From Aquaspirillum sp. LM1 (lineage in GTDB: Bacteria; Pseudomonadota; Gammaproteobacteria; Burkholderiales; Aquaspirillaceae), in contig NZ_CP019509.1 in assembly GCF_002002905.1 (NCBI RefSeq), positions 868,001 to 932,000 of the forward strand: a stretch of DNA of 64,000 nt. Reading direction: 5' to 3'. Position numbers and translations under genes: made by a program. The notes beneath the pieces were generated by a model, which had not been told where the DNA came from, searched no databases, and saw only the letters and a list, made by a program, of their open reading frames with translations. This document shows, in pieces, positions 18,628-29,625 of the stretch. How positions within the stretch are numbered: position 1 is the stretch's first letter; each line of letters begins with the position of its first letter.

Positions 18628-19920
18628 ATGGCAACCCACGACCCGCTGGCCATTCAAGACCCCAGCTCGTTTGAAAAACACATTGGCACGCTGTTTCAAA
18701 ACAGCAACTGGGAAGTGATTGTGCCGCCAGCCAATACCCGAGGCTATGATCTGGAGCTGCGCCGGGACAAACTGTGCGTGGCGGTGCAAATCAAGAACTA
18801 CACGCGCAAATGCAGCTTTGCCGATCTTGAAAAGTTCAAGAGCTTTCTGGAACTGCCCCTCGCCGCCAAGTTCACCCACGCCTTTTTTGTGTCGGCCAGC
18901 GGTTTTTCCAAAAACGTGCTGCTCGATGCCGAAGCCAGCCGGCGCGAGCGTCAGGAACAGAAAGCACAGCGTGACGCGCTGGCCCAGCAAGGCGGCCAAC
19001 CCGCCCCGGCCCAGGATGAAACACTGCCGCGCGCCAATGCCAGCGCCAATCTGGTGCTGGTGAATTACCGCAACGGCAAGCTGGAGTTTCCCTCGCTGGA
19101 AAGCAGTGCCGCCGAGGTACCCCCGGTGGAGCGGGTCCGTTATATCGGCGTGTTCACCTGCAAGGGCGGGGTGGGCAAAACCACCACAGCCGCCCATCTG
19201 GCGGGTGCCTTTGCCCTGATGGGCCACGATGTGGTGCTGCTCGACCTCGATCCCGACCAGAACCTGCATAAGCTGTTTCGCGCTGATCTTGACGACCCAG
19301 GAAGCGATGCCAGCCTGTTTGTGCCGGCCATGGTCAAAGGCCAGATGGGAACGACAATTACCGTACTCAGCCATGAACAGTGGGACAAGTCCCGCCAGGC
19401 GGGCCACACCGACCTGGACGCCAAAATCATTATCTGCGACTGCTCGCCAGTGCTGTCTGAAAACCTGCCTGAACTGATTGAAAAATTTGACTACTGCATT
19501 ATCCCGACCACGCTGAATCCACTGGGGATTGCCAAGAACGCCAATGTGATTACCCGTACCTTTGCGCATATCCGCCAGATCAATCAGAAAGCCGAGATGT
19601 TCTGCCTGATCAACAGTTTTGATGTGGGCAAAGCGGTAGAAAAGAAAAACGACACCTTGCTGACCCATCTGCAAAAGGAAATCGACCACTACGCCAGGCA
19701 CGACCCCAAGTGCCGGCTGATTCATCCATCGCAGGCCAAAATCCGCTACAGCAGCGCCCTGCTGTACTGGGGTTACCACATCATCGACGGCAGCCCGCCG
19801 CAGCTGGCGTTTCGCGAAGTGGCCGGGCGCAGCTATCCGCGTACCGATTTCTTGCAACTGGCTGAGTATCTGGAAGAGCACACCGATATTGAAACGCTGC
19901 GCCATCGCGGCGAGGCGTAG
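18628..19920 (+). CDS. Mrr-like nuclease domain fused to ParA-type ATPase
   Basis: Protein of 430 aa with two parts. Residues about 10-110 look like an Mrr-type PD-(D/E)xK fold: FEKHIGTLFQ, then D41 (GYDLEL), Q54-x-K56 (VQIKNY), and FFVSASGFSKNVLLDAEA, which matches the end of Mrr_cat domains. A Gln/Ala-rich linker follows. Residues 172-430 are a ParA/MinD-type P-loop ATPase: deviant Walker A KGGVGKTT (K179), VVLLDLDPDQN, and IIICDCSP. No ParB-like partner or second gene is visible: serS with a terminator lies upstream, an IS5 element downstream. Starts at ATG 18628 with GGATCT 5 bases before. Chromosomal isolation and a nuclease domain argue against plasmid partition; a defence or DNA-handling role is inference. 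Confidence 0.8.
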   Translation: MATHDPLAIQDPSSFEKHIGTLFQNSNWEVIVPPANTRGYDLELRRDKLCVAVQIKNYTRKCSFADLEKFKSFLELPLAAKFTHAFFVSASGFSKNVLLDAEASRRERQEQKAQRDALAQQGGQPAPAQDETLPRANASANLVLVNYRNGKLEFPSLESSAAEVPPVERVRYIGVFTCKGGVGKTTTAAHLAGAFALMGHDVVLLDLDPDQNLHKLFRADLDDPGSDASLFVPAMVKGQMGTTITVLSHEQWDKSRQAGHTDLDAKIIICDCSPVLSENLPELIEKFDYCIIPTTLNPLGIAKNANVITRTFAHIRQINQKAEMFCLINSFDVGKAVEKKNDTLLTHLQKEIDHYARHDPKCRLIHPSQAKIRYSSALLYWGYHIIDGSPPQLAFREVAGRSYPRTDFLQLAEYLEEHTDIETLRHRGEA

Positions 19921-19939
19921 GGAAAGCTTGCAAGCGTGA

Positions 19940-19968
19940 GGGGGGGCTCTGCCAGCCCCCCACCCATC
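19940..19968. other. GC-rich hairpin after the Mrr-ParA gene
   Basis: GGGGGGCT and AGCCCCCC pair across a 5-base loop in the 67-bp gap before the IS5 element. It lacks a T-run on either strand, so its role as a terminator is uncertain. Confidence 0.45.
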
Positions 19969-19987
19969 ACGACAACGCTACAGTTAA

Positions 19988-21212
19988 GGACGCGCTGATT
20001 TATTCCCCAACAGCTGGATCTAAGCCTCCTGATCTGCGAACATCAGCACATTGAACGTGGGTGGTCACATGAAGACGCAAGCCAGCTTTTCCGAACTGGA
20101 ATACGCGACAAAGAAGAAGGTCACGCGGCGCGACCGGTTTCTTGACGAAATCAACAAAGTCACGCCATGGGCCGCCTTGGTCGCGCAGATTGAGCCGTTC
20201 TACCCGAAAGGAACAGGCCGGGGCCGACCGCCGATTGGCGTAGCGCGGATGCTGCGAATGTACATCGCCCAACAATGCTTCGGACTCTCAGACGAAGGCA
20301 TCGAAGACGCCATCTATGACAGCCAGGCCATCCGGGGATTTGTTGGCATAGACCTGTCGCGGGAGTCTGCACCAGACGCCACCACCCTGCTCAAGTTCCG
20401 CCGCCTGCTGGAAACGCACCAGCTGACCGAGCGCATCTTCGAGACCATCAACGCCCTACTGGCTGCGAAGGGCCTGATCCTCAAGGAAGGCACGGTTGTT
20501 GACGCCACCATCATTGCTGCGCCGTCCTCGACCAAAAATCGAAGCGGTGAGCGTGATCCTGAAATGCATCAGACCAAAAAGGGCAACCAGTGGTACTTCG
20601 GCATGAAGGCACACATTGGGGTGGATGCTGAAACGGGCATCGTGCATACCCTGGTCACCACGTCAGCCAACGTCAGCGATGTCACCCAGGCGCATGCCTT
20701 GCTGCATGGCGAAGAGCGGCTTGCCTTTGGCGATGCAGGCTACCAGGGGGTTGAGAAGCGGGAAGAGAACCGGGGCAGGCGGGTTGAATGGGAAATTGCC
20801 ATGCGTGCGGGCAAGCGCAAGGCGTTGCCGGATACGCCGGTCGGACGACTGCAGGAGCGGATCGAACAGGCCAAGGCCAGGATCCGGGCCAAGGTTGAAC
20901 ATCCGTTCAAGATCATCAAGAACCTCTTTGGCATGAAGAAGGTGTCCTACCGTGGGCTGGCGAAGAACACGGCGCGGCTGCACACCCTTTTTGGGTTGGC
21001 GAATCTGTTGACGGCCAGGCGGCGACTGTTTGCGCTGAACACCCAAGGTGCGTCCTGAAAGGGGGAAATGAGGAAATTTGCCGCCTGACAGGGTGAAGAC
21101 TGACCGAAAATGACGGTGAGCAGGCATTTTTTACTCGCCCAAGCGCTCATGCCGAATCGATGCGGCCCGCTTCGGTCTTCTTTGGTGAAATGCTGATTTT
21201 TTCAGCGCGTCC
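19988..21212 (+). mobile_element. IS5-family insertion sequence, complete
   Basis: 1225 bp bounded by terminal inverted repeats beginning GGACGCGCTGA (19988-19998 and the complement of 21202-21212) and flanked by the 4-bp target duplication TTAA (19984-19987 and 21213-21216). A YTAR-type target and 4-bp duplication are standard for the IS5 group. It contains one transposase gene, apparently intact, so the element may be active. Confidence 0.92.
20069..21058 (+). CDS. IS5-family transposase
   Basis: DDE transposase of about 330 aa. The catalytic Asp residues lie in GTVVDATIIAAPSSTK and LAFGDAGYQG, and the Glu region is RIRAKVEHPFKIIKNLFG, all in the expected order and spacing. The N-terminal MKTQASFSELEYATKKK is typical of this branch. 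The ATG at 20069 is preferred over a TTG at 20051. The frame is uninterrupted. Confidence 0.93.
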   Translation: MKTQASFSELEYATKKKVTRRDRFLDEINKVTPWAALVAQIEPFYPKGTGRGRPPIGVARMLRMYIAQQCFGLSDEGIEDAIYDSQAIRGFVGIDLSRESAPDATTLLKFRRLLETHQLTERIFETINALLAAKGLILKEGTVVDATIIAAPSSTKNRSGERDPEMHQTKKGNQWYFGMKAHIGVDAETGIVHTLVTTSANVSDVTQAHALLHGEERLAFGDAGYQGVEKREENRGRRVEWEIAMRAGKRKALPDTPVGRLQERIEQAKARIRAKVEHPFKIIKNLFGMKKVSYRGLAKNTARLHTLFGLANLLTARRRLFALNTQGAS

Positions 21213-21710
21213 TTAATTCAGTGCTACCGGGTAAATGGTGTTCACAATCCATTTGCCATTGCTCATGATGAAGCCAAACGAAATTTCCTTGACCATGTAA
21301 CTGTCCCATTGGGTGCATCGCCCTTGGGCATCTGCCTGTTTGCACGAGTAGGCCCCCAGGTTGCCCATGCCCAACGCGGTCAGCGAAACCACTTGGAACG
21401 GAGCGTTGCCCGAGCAGGCAACGGGGTTGGCAATATATTGATACTGGCGCCAGGCCGCATCGTACTTGCCTCTTGCCTCAAACAGGGTTTTGCCTTGTTG
21501 CGAGGTGCCTGGTGGTGGGGTCATACCATAAATATGCTGGGTGACATGCCCGCCCATGGCAGTATTCTGGTCGGCATTGGCACTTTGCTGCACCGAAGGG
21601 ATATCACGGCAGGGTGCGGCCAGCGCTGGGGAAGAGAGCCCTATGCCGAGCAAGCTCAAGCTTGCGACCAGGAAGCGCCATTGACGGGGAAAGCGGTGAG
21701 CTATTTTCAT
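21213..21710 (-). CDS. Hypothetical secreted protein
   Basis: Protein of 165 aa of unknown function. A Sec signal peptide is visible: basic start MKIAHRFPRQWR, a hydrophobic core, and a probable cut after ALA before APCRD. The mature part has four Cys residues (in APCRD, NPVACSG, YSCKQ, GRCTQW), which could form disulfides in the periplasm, and many aromatic residues. The ATG at 21710 has AGAAAGG upstream. The IS5 target TTAA includes this gene's TAA stop, and the target duplication has kept the stop intact, so the protein itself is unaffected while its downstream region is separated. Confidence 0.6.
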   Translation of the reverse strand: MKIAHRFPRQWRFLVASLSLLGIGLSSPALAAPCRDIPSVQQSANADQNTAMGGHVTQHIYGMTPPPGTSQQGKTLFEARGKYDAAWRQYQYIANPVACSGNAPFQVVSLTALGMGNLGAYSCKQADAQGRCTQWDSYMVKEISFGFIMSNGKWIVNTIYPVALN

Positions 21711-21826
21711 GATTGAGCCTTTCTGAGCAGGATTGAAAAACAACAGTATGTCAGATAAATTTTCTGCATGCCAGAACAGGAACGCTGCGACAGGGATATG
21801 GTGAACGCTGCTGACCCCATCAACAA

Positions 21827-21863
21827 AAAACCGCCCACCCGGTCATCCCCGGTGGGCGGTTTT
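21827..21863 (-). terminator. Terminator after gcvP (possibly bidirectional)
   Basis: AAAACCGCCCACC (21827-21839) pairs with GGTGGGCGGTTTT (21851-21863), with A/T tracts on both sides. Confidence 0.85.
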
Positions 21864-21901
21864 GCTCTGGTGCCAAGCGCTCAACGCAGCCTGGACAAGG
21901 C

Positions 21902-24763
<2,862 letters not shown>

Positions 24764-24833
24764 GTGTGCGAAATTCCGGGGGAGTGCAAGGGGGGCCGCC
24801 GCCCTGCCGTCCGGCAGGGGGCGGGCAGGGCGA

Positions 24834-25220
24834 TCAGCCGCCGATGGCTTGGGTGTAGCCGGCTGCGTCAAGCATGCTGTCCAGCTGGGCCGGGTTGCTC
24901 AGTTGCAGACGGAACATCCAGCCTTCACCGTAGGTGTCGCTGTTAACCAGTTCCGGATTGAGGCTCAGCGATTCGTTGATCTGGGTCACCACGCCATCCA
25001 GCGGGCTATAGATGTCGGAGGCGGCCTTGACCGACTCCACCACGCCAGCGCTGGCACCGGTGGACAGTTCGCTGCCCACTGTCGGCAGTTCAACAAACAC
25101 CACATCACCCAGGGCTTCCTGGGCGTGGTCGGTAATGCCCACGGTGACCTGACCATCGGCGTCAACGCGCACCCATTCGTGGCTGTCGTTATACTTCAGG
25201 TCGTTGAGAATCAGGCTCAT
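24834..25220 (-). CDS. gcvH: Glycine cleavage system H protein
   Basis: Lipoyl carrier protein (128 aa) that shuttles the aminomethyl intermediate between GcvP, GcvT and dihydrolipoamide dehydrogenase. The lipoylation lysine is K65 in [13 protein letters not shown]. Typical family text includes [10 protein letters not shown] and GVVTQINE. The ATG at 25220 has GGAGTAATTC upstream. It is the middle gene of the gcv operon. Confidence 0.97.
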   Translation of the reverse strand: MSLILNDLKYNDSHEWVRVDADGQVTVGITDHAQEALGDVVFVELPTVGSELSTGASAGVVESVKAASDIYSPLDGVVTQINESLSLNPELVNSDTYGEGWMFRLQLSNPAQLDSMLDAAGYTQAIGG

Positions 25221-25303
25221 GAATTACTCCTTGGCAAATCAGTTCAGATGGGGTGACCCGGAACGCGGCGCGCACACGCCTCGCTCTCGTGATGATAAAT
25301 GAA

Positions 25304-26395
25304 TCAGGCGTAAACCTGCTTGCCATTGCGCACAAATGGCAGCTTGACCACACGCACGGTGGTGGATGTGCCACGCAGGTCCACCTGCACGCTGTCGCCA
25401 GTGCTGGCCGGCACGCGGGCAATGGCAATCGACAGCTTGAGGGTGGGCGAGAAGGTGCCGCTGGTAATCACGCCAGCACTGCCATCGGCGGCAGTGACGG
25501 CCATGCCTTCGCGCAGCACGCCACGGCTTTCCAGCACCAGGCCCACCTGCTGCATGGCCGGGCCGGCGGCGCGTTCGGCTTCCAGCGCGGCGCGGCCAAT
25601 AAAATCGCGGCTGGCCGGCTCCCAGGCAATGGTCCAGCCCATGCCGGCGGCCAGCGGGCTGATGGTTTCGTCCATGTCGTGGCCATACAGATTCATCCCG
25701 GCTTCCAGACGCAGGGTGTCGCGCGCGCCCAGGCCGGTGGGGGCGACGCCAGCGGCCAGCAGCTCGCGCCAGAAGGCCGGCGCGTCGGCGTCGGGCAGCA
25801 TGATTTCCAGGCCGTCTTCGCCGGTGTAGCCGGTGCGGGCGATAAACCAGTCACCGACCGGCACGCCCTGAAACACTTTCAGCGACTGGATCAGCTCGGC
25901 CAGTTGCGGGCGGGCGGCGGCGGTCTTGGCGCGGGCGTTCGGCCCCTGGATGGCCAGCATGGAAAGATCGTCGCGCACGGTCAGCTCAACGGCAAAGCCG
26001 GCGGTTTGCGCTTGCATCCAGGCCAGGTCTTTGGCGCGGGTGGCGGCGTTGACCACCACGCGGTAGCCCCAGTCGGTGAGGTAGACAATCAGGTCGTCGA
26101 TCACGCCGCCTTGCGGGTTGAGCATGCCGGCGTACAGTGCCTTGCCGACAAAACCCAGCTTGTCCACATCGTTGGCGATCAGCTTTTGCAGATAGGCTTT
26201 GGCGTCAGCGCCAGTGAGGTCCACCACGGTCATGTGCGACACGTCGAACATGCCGGCGTCGCTGCGCACGGTTTCATGTTCTTTCAGCTGCGAGCCGTAA
26301 TGAATGGGCAACGCCCAGCCGGCAAAATCAACAATCTTGCCGCCAGCGGCGACGTGTTCGGCGTAAAGCGGGGTGTGCAGGGCGGTATCGGCCAT
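25304..26395 (-). CDS. gcvT: Aminomethyltransferase, glycine cleavage T protein
   Basis: Tetrahydrofolate-dependent aminomethyltransferase (363 aa) that releases ammonia and forms 5,10-methylene-THF. It starts [21 protein letters not shown] and contains [23 protein letters not shown] and [14 protein letters not shown], all typical. First gene of the gcv operon, preceded on its own strand by a tandem glycine riboswitch ending about 40 bases before the start codon, so the whole operon should switch on when glycine is high. Confidence 0.97.
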   Translation of the reverse strand: MADTALHTPLYAEHVAAGGKIVDFAGWALPIHYGSQLKEHETVRSDAGMFDVSHMTVVDLTGADAKAYLQKLIANDVDKLGFVGKALYAGMLNPQGGVIDDLIVYLTDWGYRVVVNAATRAKDLAWMQAQTAGFAVELTVRDDLSMLAIQGPNARAKTAAARPQLAELIQSLKVFQGVPVGDWFIARTGYTGEDGLEIMLPDADAPAFWRELLAAGVAPTGLGARDTLRLEAGMNLYGHDMDETISPLAAGMGWTIAWEPASRDFIGRAALEAERAAGPAMQQVGLVLESRGVLREGMAVTAADGSAGVITSGTFSPTLKLSIAIARVPASTGDSVQVDLRGTSTTVRVVKLPFVRNGKQVYA

Positions 26396-26434
26396 GGTTC
26401 AGGGTCCTAGCGGGGTGTATGGGCAGCAAGCAAC

Positions 26435-26650
26435 ACCCCTCTGTCCTGATTACCTGAGATTTTCCGGCACGGGCGGCGCAGTGCCGCCGCAGGATGCCGT
26501 TAGCCCCTTCGGTGTCCGGCCCAAGCCGGCGCTCTCCAGAGTTGGTCGGCCCGTGACACGGGCCGGATACCATACAGTCCTTTAGCCTGAGCGATTGCGG
26601 GTGCGCTTGCGCCTTCGGCGGCGGCCTGATTGCGGCCACTCTCTCCTGCA
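26435..26650 (-). promoter_or_regulatory. Tandem glycine riboswitch upstream of gcvT
   Basis: Two glycine aptamers in series on the minus strand. Aptamer 1 (about 26646-26577) runs from GGAGAGAG through CCGAAGGCGCAAGC to CGCTCAGGC and AAAGGAC. Aptamer 2 (about 26540-26438) runs from CTCTGGAGAGC through ACCGAAGGGGCTAAC to AATCTCAGGTAATCAGGAC. These are the conserved core strings of the glycine (gcvT) motif. The 3' end leads into the gcvT leader. In most bacteria this tandem form turns the operon on when glycine binds. Confidence 0.95.
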
Positions 26651-26759
26651 TGGTGCCCGGATTATCGTCACTGTTTGCCGGGATGGCAAGGCGAATGTGC
26701 AGGAAGAATGTGCGGATGCCCCTGCATGGCGGGCTGCCGGTCCGGATCGATTTTCACCC

Positions 26760-26814
26760 GTTCAGCCCTGGCGCTTGATCGGACAGGACAAGGGGGATTC
26801 AATGTCGATTTGCA
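26760..26814 (-). pseudogene. 5' fragment of a paralogue of the 26913-27509 gene
   Basis: From ATG 26814 the minus strand reads MQIDIESPLSCP, close to MQIDIGSLLSSYP at the start of the intact gene, then stops after 17 codons. The ribosome site is GGCG where the intact gene has GGAG. Its upstream 90 bases are a near-copy of the intact gene's upstream region. The stretch 26651-26759 towards gcvT shows nothing else. Confidence 0.55.
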
Positions 26815-26907
26815 TGGTGAGCGCCAAACTGCATGGGGGTCAGCCAGCCGGCTGGCCGAGCGGCTTCAATCAAGGCTGGCACGACTGACTGCGCCAGCCT
26901 CGCAGGC
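26800..26907. repeat. 108-bp direct repeat, copy A
   Basis: Matches 27494-27601 at 105 of 108 positions. It covers a start-codon region and about 90 bases upstream, and contains the inverted repeat AGGCTGGC...GCCAGCCT. Confidence 0.9.
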
Positions 26908-26912
26908 AGGCA

Positions 26913-27509
26913 TCAGGCACGGCGGTAATAGGCTTTTTCTTCCAGGGAAATGTCTCTGATCGTGGGTGCCGGCTTATGGTAGTCGTAGTAGGAAGCCACT
27001 GCCTGGCTACCCAGCGCGGTGGCAACAGCATTACGGGCCATTGCCCGGTATTCGTGCTGGCTCAGGCCCTGACCTGCCCGGTTAATGGCGTCCAGATCGA
27101 TGCCGCCATGGCTATATATGGAGCCATCTTTGTACACTACGGCCAGAATCTCACCAGCAGGACTGCGAAAAATACTGTCAGCTTCCCGGCTAAAAAATTT
27201 TTCAAGCGCCGCTGGTGAATGGTGTTCTTTCAAGACTTTTTCATTATGTGCGTCCAACTCTTTAAGCAGCTTGTCCATTTTCAGAAAAGCGGCTTGCTCT
27301 TCCTCGGTTGGCTTGGGTAAGAGCATATAGCGGATATTATTATGTGTGGTATTAGCCAAGGCCGGATCGAAAGTAAAGGAAAATCCGGCATTCGGTGATT
27401 CGTTGTAGAATTTATCCAATTCAGCCTTGGCCGCCAATTGCTCCGGGCTGCCGACGTAGTTGGGGTTGCTGGGGTAACTGGATAAGAGGGATCCAATGTC
27501 GATTTGCAT
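26913..27509 (-). CDS. Hypothetical protein of unknown function
   Basis: Protein of 198 aa that I do not recognise. It is hydrophilic, has no signal peptide or membrane segment, and has a charged helical middle (residues about 70-110, Glu/Lys/Leu-rich). A later motif reads IFRSPAGEILAVVYKDGSIY, followed by a helical C-terminus. Base composition is more AT-rich than the neighbours, suggesting transfer. The ATG at 27509 is preceded by TTTGGAG 6 bases away. A fragment of a second copy lies immediately downstream, and an IS4 element begins 92 bp upstream, so its original promoter region may be cut. Confidence 0.6.
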   Translation of the reverse strand: MQIDIGSLLSSYPSNPNYVGSPEQLAAKAELDKFYNESPNAGFSFTFDPALANTTHNNIRYMLLPKPTEEEQAAFLKMDKLLKELDAHNEKVLKEHHSPAALEKFFSREADSIFRSPAGEILAVVYKDGSIYSHGGIDLDAINRAGQGLSQHEYRAMARNAVATALGSQAVASYYDYHKPAPTIRDISLEEKAYYRRA

Positions 27510-27601
27510 GGTGAGCTCCAAACTGCATGGTGGTCAGCCAGCCAGCTGGCCGAGCGGCTTCAATCAAGGCTGGCACGACTGACTGCGCCAGCCTCGCAGG
27601 C
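27494..27601. repeat. 108-bp direct repeat, copy B
   Basis: Leader and first codons of the intact unknown gene; near-identical to 26800-26907. It carries the inverted repeat AGGCTGGC (27567-27574) / GCCAGCCT (27587-27594) and the palindrome GCCAGCTGGC (27541-27550). It ends exactly at the IS4 left end. Confidence 0.9.
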
Positions 27602-29023
27602 CACTGCCGCGAAATTAGCTAAAAATCATACACCGTGCAACCTTCCCTTACGGTAGAATAGCGCACACAACCCATTGATCAGTATGTAAAAATGACAAAA
27701 AAACCGCCCCTCTCAATACTCCAGTTCAATCCATAAAATTCACACCCTCATCACGTCCGTGGACTTCATTGCCCGACATCGCCAGGCTGCTCGCGACTTT
27801 ACCCGCCGCGCCGTTTTCACCTTCGAGCGTGTCGTCGGCGTCTTGCTCGTCAATCTGATGCGCTCGCTGCAAGTCGAGCTTGATCAGTTCTTCTCCCGGA
27901 TTTCCTTGCCCTTGGGCCGTCGCGCTCATGACGATGCTTTCCGCATGGCGCGCAAGAAGTTGCGTTGGCAAGCCTTTGTCGAACTTAACCAGGCGGTTCT
28001 GGCAGACCTCCATCCCGCACCAGATTGGCACGGCTTGCGTGTGGTTGCCTGCGATGGCACCACGCTTTATCTGCCCACCACACACCCTGACACCATCAGC
28101 AGCGGCCCAGATGGATTCAACTGCTACCACTCGCAGGGCGGCATCTACAGTCTTGCCCGCGCCAGCGCCTTGTGTGAAACCAGTTCAGGTCTGATTCTGC
28201 ACGCCAGTCTGGCTGCCGACACCCGTGACGAACGCAGCATGTTGGCCGAACAGTTTGAGCATCTGCGCCCTGACGATTTGTTGGTGTTGGATCGCGGGTA
28301 TCCGGCTTATTGGCTGTTTGCCTTGTTGCTGGCGCGCCAGCAACATTTCTGCATTCGTCTGCCACAGAGTTTTTCGCCACAGGTTCAGGCTTTTGTGGCG
28401 TCTGGTCAGGCTTGTGCTGTCATCAGGATGCAGCCTGGCCACGGGCAGCGCCAGGATTTTGTCCAGCACCAGCTGCCGATGGATGCATTCTCGGTGCGCC
28501 TGGTGCGTGTTCCGCTCAAAACAGGCCAGATTGAAATTCTGGCCACGTCGCTGCTGGATGCGTCACGCTGGCCCGCAGTAGACTTTGCAGCGCTGTATCA
28601 GCAACGCTGGCGCATCGAAGAGGCGTTCCGGCATCTCAAATGTCGCTTGCAACTGGAGCAGTTTGGCGGGGAGACGCCACAGGCGATTCGTCAGGAGTTC
28701 CACGCCTCAATCCTGTTGCACAATCTGGCCATCATTGCTGCGCAGGATGTGTTGGCGGAACAGGAGCTGGATGCGGCCACGCTGGTGCCAAACCTGACTC
28801 ATGCCACACATCTGGTGCGTTTGTATCTGCCTCAGTTGCTGGAAGACCCGGCATCAATCGATAGGATTGGGCCGGCCTTGTTTGCTGGAATTGCTGGGCA
28901 GATCAGCAAACGACGGCCTGGCAAGCCCGCACCGCCACGTAAGCCGAACCGGAAGAAACCACGCCGTCACCGGGCTTATAAATGACGGCAGGGTCATGCG
29001 ATGTGGCTATTTTCGCGGCAGTG
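27602..29023 (+). mobile_element. IS4-family insertion sequence
   Basis: About 1422 bp. Terminal inverted repeats: CACTGCCGCGAAATTAGC (27602-27619) against CACTGCCGCGAAAATAGC (complement of 29006-29023), 17 of 18 matching. It encodes one DDE transposase. I find no target duplication: the 12 bases outside the two ends differ, so a later rearrangement is possible. The right end supplies the last codons and stop of the marR-type gene. Confidence 0.7.
27759..28985 (+). CDS. IS4-family transposase
   Basis: DDE transposase of 408 aa. The signature RWRIEEAFRHLKCRLQLEQF contains the Y-(2)-R-(3)-E-(6)-K pattern of IS4 enzymes (YQQRWRIEEAFRHLK), with Asp residues in VVACDGTTLYLP and LLVLDRGYPAYWL. The C-terminus is a Lys/Arg/Pro-rich tail. 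No ATG is available; the start is GTG at 27759 or a rarer codon nearby. The frame is intact over its full length, so it may be active. Confidence 0.88.
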   Translation: MDFIARHRQAARDFTRRAVFTFERVVGVLLVNLMRSLQVELDQFFSRISLPLGRRAHDDAFRMARKKLRWQAFVELNQAVLADLHPAPDWHGLRVVACDGTTLYLPTTHPDTISSGPDGFNCYHSQGGIYSLARASALCETSSGLILHASLAADTRDERSMLAEQFEHLRPDDLLVLDRGYPAYWLFALLLARQQHFCIRLPQSFSPQVQAFVASGQACAVIRMQPGHGQRQDFVQHQLPMDAFSVRLVRVPLKTGQIEILATSLLDASRWPAVDFAALYQQRWRIEEAFRHLKCRLQLEQFGGETPQAIRQEFHASILLHNLAIIAAQDVLAEQELDAATLVPNLTHATHLVRLYLPQLLEDPASIDRIGPALFAGIAGQISKRRPGKPAPPRKPNRKKPRRHRAYK

Positions 29024-29543
29024 CCCTGCCGCCCTCGCCCTCCAGCCCCACCATCCACTTCCCCAACAGCCGATCCAACAGCGCCAGTTCCTCCGCCTCC
29101 AGCCCGGCGGTCAGCCGGTGCAGGTTGTCCACATGCTCACCCACGGCGCTATCAATCAGGGCTAAGCCATCTGCACTGAGTTGCACCAGCACGCTGCGGG
29201 CGTCGTCGGGGTTGATCTGGCGCTGGATCAGGCCGCGTTTTTCCAGTTGTTGCAGTTGCCGGGTCATGGTGCCGGAGGTGAGCATCAGCGAGGAAAACAG
29301 CACGGTGGGGGCCAGGCGGTAGGGTTCTCCGCTGCGGCGCAGGGTGGCCAGCAGGTCAAATTCCCAGCTGCTCAGGCCGTGTTGGGCAAACACGGCGTCC
29401 AGGCGTTTTTGCATGTGGGCGGCGCAGCGCTTGAGTCGGCCTACCGGGCCCATTGGGCTGACGTCCAGGTCGGTGCGCTGCTGCTGCCATTGCTGCAGGA
29501 TGACGCTGACGGCGTCGTGTGCCGGGGGTGGGGTGGGGGGCAT
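29007..29543 (-). CDS. MarR-family transcriptional regulator
   Basis: Winged-helix regulator of 178 aa. WEFDLLATLRRSGEPYRLAPTVLFSSLMLTSGTMTRQLQQLEKRGLI is the helix-turn-helix and DDARSVLVQLSADGLALID is the wing. A Pro-rich extension precedes it (residues 1-10). Divergent from an EamA transporter gene with two operator-like palindromes between them, so it probably represses the exporter and itself until a ligand binds. The final residues ALPRK and the stop codon are read from the IS4 inverted repeat, so the natural C-terminus was replaced. The DNA-binding domain is unaffected. Confidence 0.9.
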   Translation of the reverse strand: MPPTPPPAHDAVSVILQQWQQQRTDLDVSPMGPVGRLKRCAAHMQKRLDAVFAQHGLSSWEFDLLATLRRSGEPYRLAPTVLFSSLMLTSGTMTRQLQQLEKRGLIQRQINPDDARSVLVQLSADGLALIDSAVGEHVDNLHRLTAGLEAEELALLDRLLGKWMVGLEGEGGRALPRK

Positions 29544-29565
29544 GGGGTCGGTCCTGGTTAATTAG

Positions 29566-29615
29566 CTTGAATTCAAGATAAAAACCGGATAGCCTGTCAT
29601 TATCTTCAATCCAAG
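29566..29615. promoter_or_regulatory. Probable MarR operators
   Basis: A perfect 12-bp palindrome CTTGAATTCAAG (29566-29577) and a related site CTTCAATCCAAG (29604-29615), 10 of 12 identical, sit between the divergent starts at 29543 and 29626. The spacing suits a regulator blocking both promoters. Confidence 0.65.
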
Positions 29616-29625
29616 ACAAATTACC

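Noticed and set aside
18628-19920. Mrr-ParA fusion as a plasmid partition gene
   Set aside because: No ParB, no centromere-like repeats and chromosomal housekeeping genes on both sides; the N-terminal domain resembles a nuclease.
27571-27590. TGGCACG near GACTGC as a sigma-54 promoter
   Set aside because: The -24/-12 spacing is off by one and it points away from the only gene it could serve.
27656-27680. AATAGCGCACACA as a possible left end of the IS4 element
   Set aside because: The match to the right end (AATAGCCACATCG) is short and gapped; the 17-of-18 repeat at 27602-27619 is much better.
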